In this document: positions 62,816 to 64,000 of the stretch, one piece after another
Position numbering within the stretch: position 1 is the stretch's first letter
Layout of the letters: each line of letters begins with the position of its first letter
DNA from: Bacteroidaceae bacterium
GTDB lineage: Bacteria; Bacteroidota; Bacteroidia; Bacteroidales; Barnesiellaceae_A
Direction: 5' to 3'
Assembly: GCA_017522135.1 (NCBI GenBank)
Contig: JAFXAB010000014.1
Location: 1 to 64,000 of the forward strand
Length of the DNA stretch: 64,000 bases
Notes under the pieces: model-generated
The model's input: only the letters and a program-made list of their open reading frames with translations
Databases searched by the model: none
Told to the model about the DNA's origin: nothing
Translations under genes and position numbers: made by a program

Positions 62816-64000
62816 CTATCGTATTACGCGAGCTATCTTCAATATAGTTTGCTTTCCATCTACCGTAGCAACTTGCAAGATATAGATGTTGTGTGCATAG
62901 GCTTGTGTATCAATAACAACCTCTTGGGTGCGTGGCTGTGCCATGTACAAAGCCATACCCGACACATCAAACAGGCGAATATCTTCTATTTCTTGCGATG
63001 CTACCACCTTGAGATTATAGTTTTCAAATACCACTTTTACATCATCGCTCTTGTCGACATTCTCTACTGCTGTCGCTGCATTTATAGTCCCGAAATCGTT
63101 CCATTGCGCTGTACTCTTATAAATGGGTACACTTGCTGTCTCTACATTAAGTGTTTTTTTCTCTACATCCATATTGGCAAAAACCATTTCACCCAAGTCG
63201 GCAGGCAACTCTCGGAAAGAGTAGAATATATCGGAACTTATGCAACCGTCAAACGCATGGTCGTCAATATACGATACCGTGCGCGGAATTACGGTATAGG
63301 ATGCCGATGTGTTGTGATAAAAAGCATATCTGCCTATAGTTTCTACTCCCTCGGGCATAAAATCCAAGATTTTCATGGCACAACATCCGGCAAATGCAAA
63401 GTCATGAAGTCTGTTTACCGATGCCGGCAGAGCTATAGTCTGCAATGAGAGACAATGCCCAAAAGCTCCTTCGCCTATTATTTCAAGAGACTGAGGCAAC
63501 TCGACATACATCAGATTGGAACATGCCGAGAAGGTCCATGCCGGCAACTCTTCCACATTACGACATTGCGACATATCTACCGACTTCAACTGTGTACAGG
63601 CGGCAAATACGCCTTCGCCCATATCGACTATACCCGCAGGCAGTATCACTGACTCCAACGCACCACATCCGGCAAAAGCAGCATCACGGATGGCTGTGAG
63701 ACATGCAGGGAGTTTTATCGAAGAGAGTTGTGTGTTTTGTGCAAAGGCTCTCACACCTATATATGCTAAATCAGAGCAATTCGACAAATCGATACAACCG
63801 AGTGTGGTACATTTATCAAACGCATAATCGCCTACTCGACGCAATGCCGCAGAGAACTCCACCTCATCAAGTGCCACACATCCGCTGAAGGCAAAATCTC
63901 CAATACTTTCTATCGAAGAACAGCCTGTTACCGATACAAGGCTCTCACACCCAGCAAATGCTCCTTCTGCTATAGACTTGACAGTAAGGGGCAATTTTAC
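62816..64000 (-). CDS. BspA-type leucine-rich repeat protein with T9SS signal, 5' part outside window
   Basis: The frame is open to the right edge, giving at least 394 C-terminal residues. About ten LRR_5 (BspA-like) repeats of 22-24 residues fill the first 280, with the pattern IGDYAFxGCxxLxxVxLP (examples IESIGDFAFSGCVALDEVEF, IIGEGAFGHCLSLQTIALP). The remainder is a linker and a type IX sorting domain (IRLFDVSGMALY, THNIYILQVATVDGK-like end AHNIYILQVA). BspA proteins are surface adhesins in Bacteroidota. The signal peptide is not visible. The TTG at 63994 is not a start; the repeat continues upstream of it. Confidence 0.85.
   Translation of the reverse strand, partial: VKLPLTVKSIAEGAFAGCESLVSVTGCSSIESIGDFAFSGCVALDEVEFSAALRRVGDYAFDKCTTLGCIDLSNCSDLAYIGVRAFAQNTQLSSIKLPACLTAIRDAAFAGCGALESVILPAGIVDMGEGVFAACTQLKSVDMSQCRNVEELPAWTFSACSNLMYVELPQSLEIIGEGAFGHCLSLQTIALPASVNRLHDFAFAGCCAMKILDFMPEGVETIGRYAFYHNTSASYTVIPRTVSYIDDHAFDGCISSDIFYSFRELPADLGEMVFANMDVEKKTLNVETASVPIYKSTAQWNDFGTINAATAVENVDKSDDVKVVFENYNLKVVASQEIEDIRLFDVSGMALYMAQPRTQEVVIDTQAYAHNIYILQVATVDGKQTILKIARVIR

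Overview
The window is chromosomal DNA from a member of the Bacteroidales (Bacteroidota), most likely a gut or host-associated species; genus cannot be fixed from the sequence alone. The evidence is the repeated -7 promoter consensus TAxxTTTG in front of many genes, several proteins ending in a type IX secretion (T9SS) C-terminal sorting domain, SusC/BtuB-style vitamin uptake with surface lipoproteins, TamL-type lipoprotein assembly factors, and the acpP-fabF-rnc and hpt-adk gene orders seen in this phylum. Most genes are ordinary core functions.

Layout. 1-600: right part of an insertion sequence with a zinc-ribbon IS256/MULE-type transposase, cut by the window edge. 775-6000 (minus): asd, a polysaccharide flippase coupled to ruvB, a fucosyltransferase-like enzyme and a GNAT acetyltransferase. 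6033-12640: ald, a small winged-helix regulator with its membrane partner, a secreted M1-like metallopeptidase, tRNA-Pro(GGG), aroB with an overlapping HAD phosphatase, and an orphan lipoprotein. 12860-19047: acpP-fabF-rnc, hpt-adk and pnp. 19151-20993: two overlapping Stealth-type sugar-phosphate transferases. 21338-27957: a T9SS adhesin-like protein, lpxB, a beta-helix lipoprotein, a DUF695-like gene, dapA and a small LuxR-type HTH gene.

28048-38400 (minus): a cobalamin riboswitch controls a BtuB-like TonB receptor, a BtuG-like beta-propeller lipoprotein and a second surface lipoprotein. Three further T9SS cargo genes follow on the same strand, one with its own promoter. 38473-53128: an AsmA-like protein, an orphan AAA ATPase behind a long perfect inverted repeat, tamL-tamB in one operon, a PepSY-like protein, an acyl-ACP thioesterase and a second TamL paralogue. 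53260-64000: tRNA-Arg(UCU), an Omp28-like and a very large T9SS protein, a TPR-TM-AraC regulator, a DUF6340-like lipoprotein, trmB and a BspA-type leucine-rich repeat protein cut by the right edge.

The least ordinary structure is a pair of tandem repeat arrays (21143-21298 and 26092-26289). Every 73-74 bp unit carries a TAxxTTTG promoter box inside a short dyad and a hairpin followed by a T-run. Both stems differ between the two arrays by compensatory base changes. I read these as insulated promoter cassettes (terminator immediately followed by promoter). Next in interest are the inverted repeat in front of the ATPase, the palindrome over the IS transposase ribosome binding site, and a possible expression platform for the B12 riboswitch. 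No CRISPR array, phage module, toxin-antitoxin pair or restriction system was seen.
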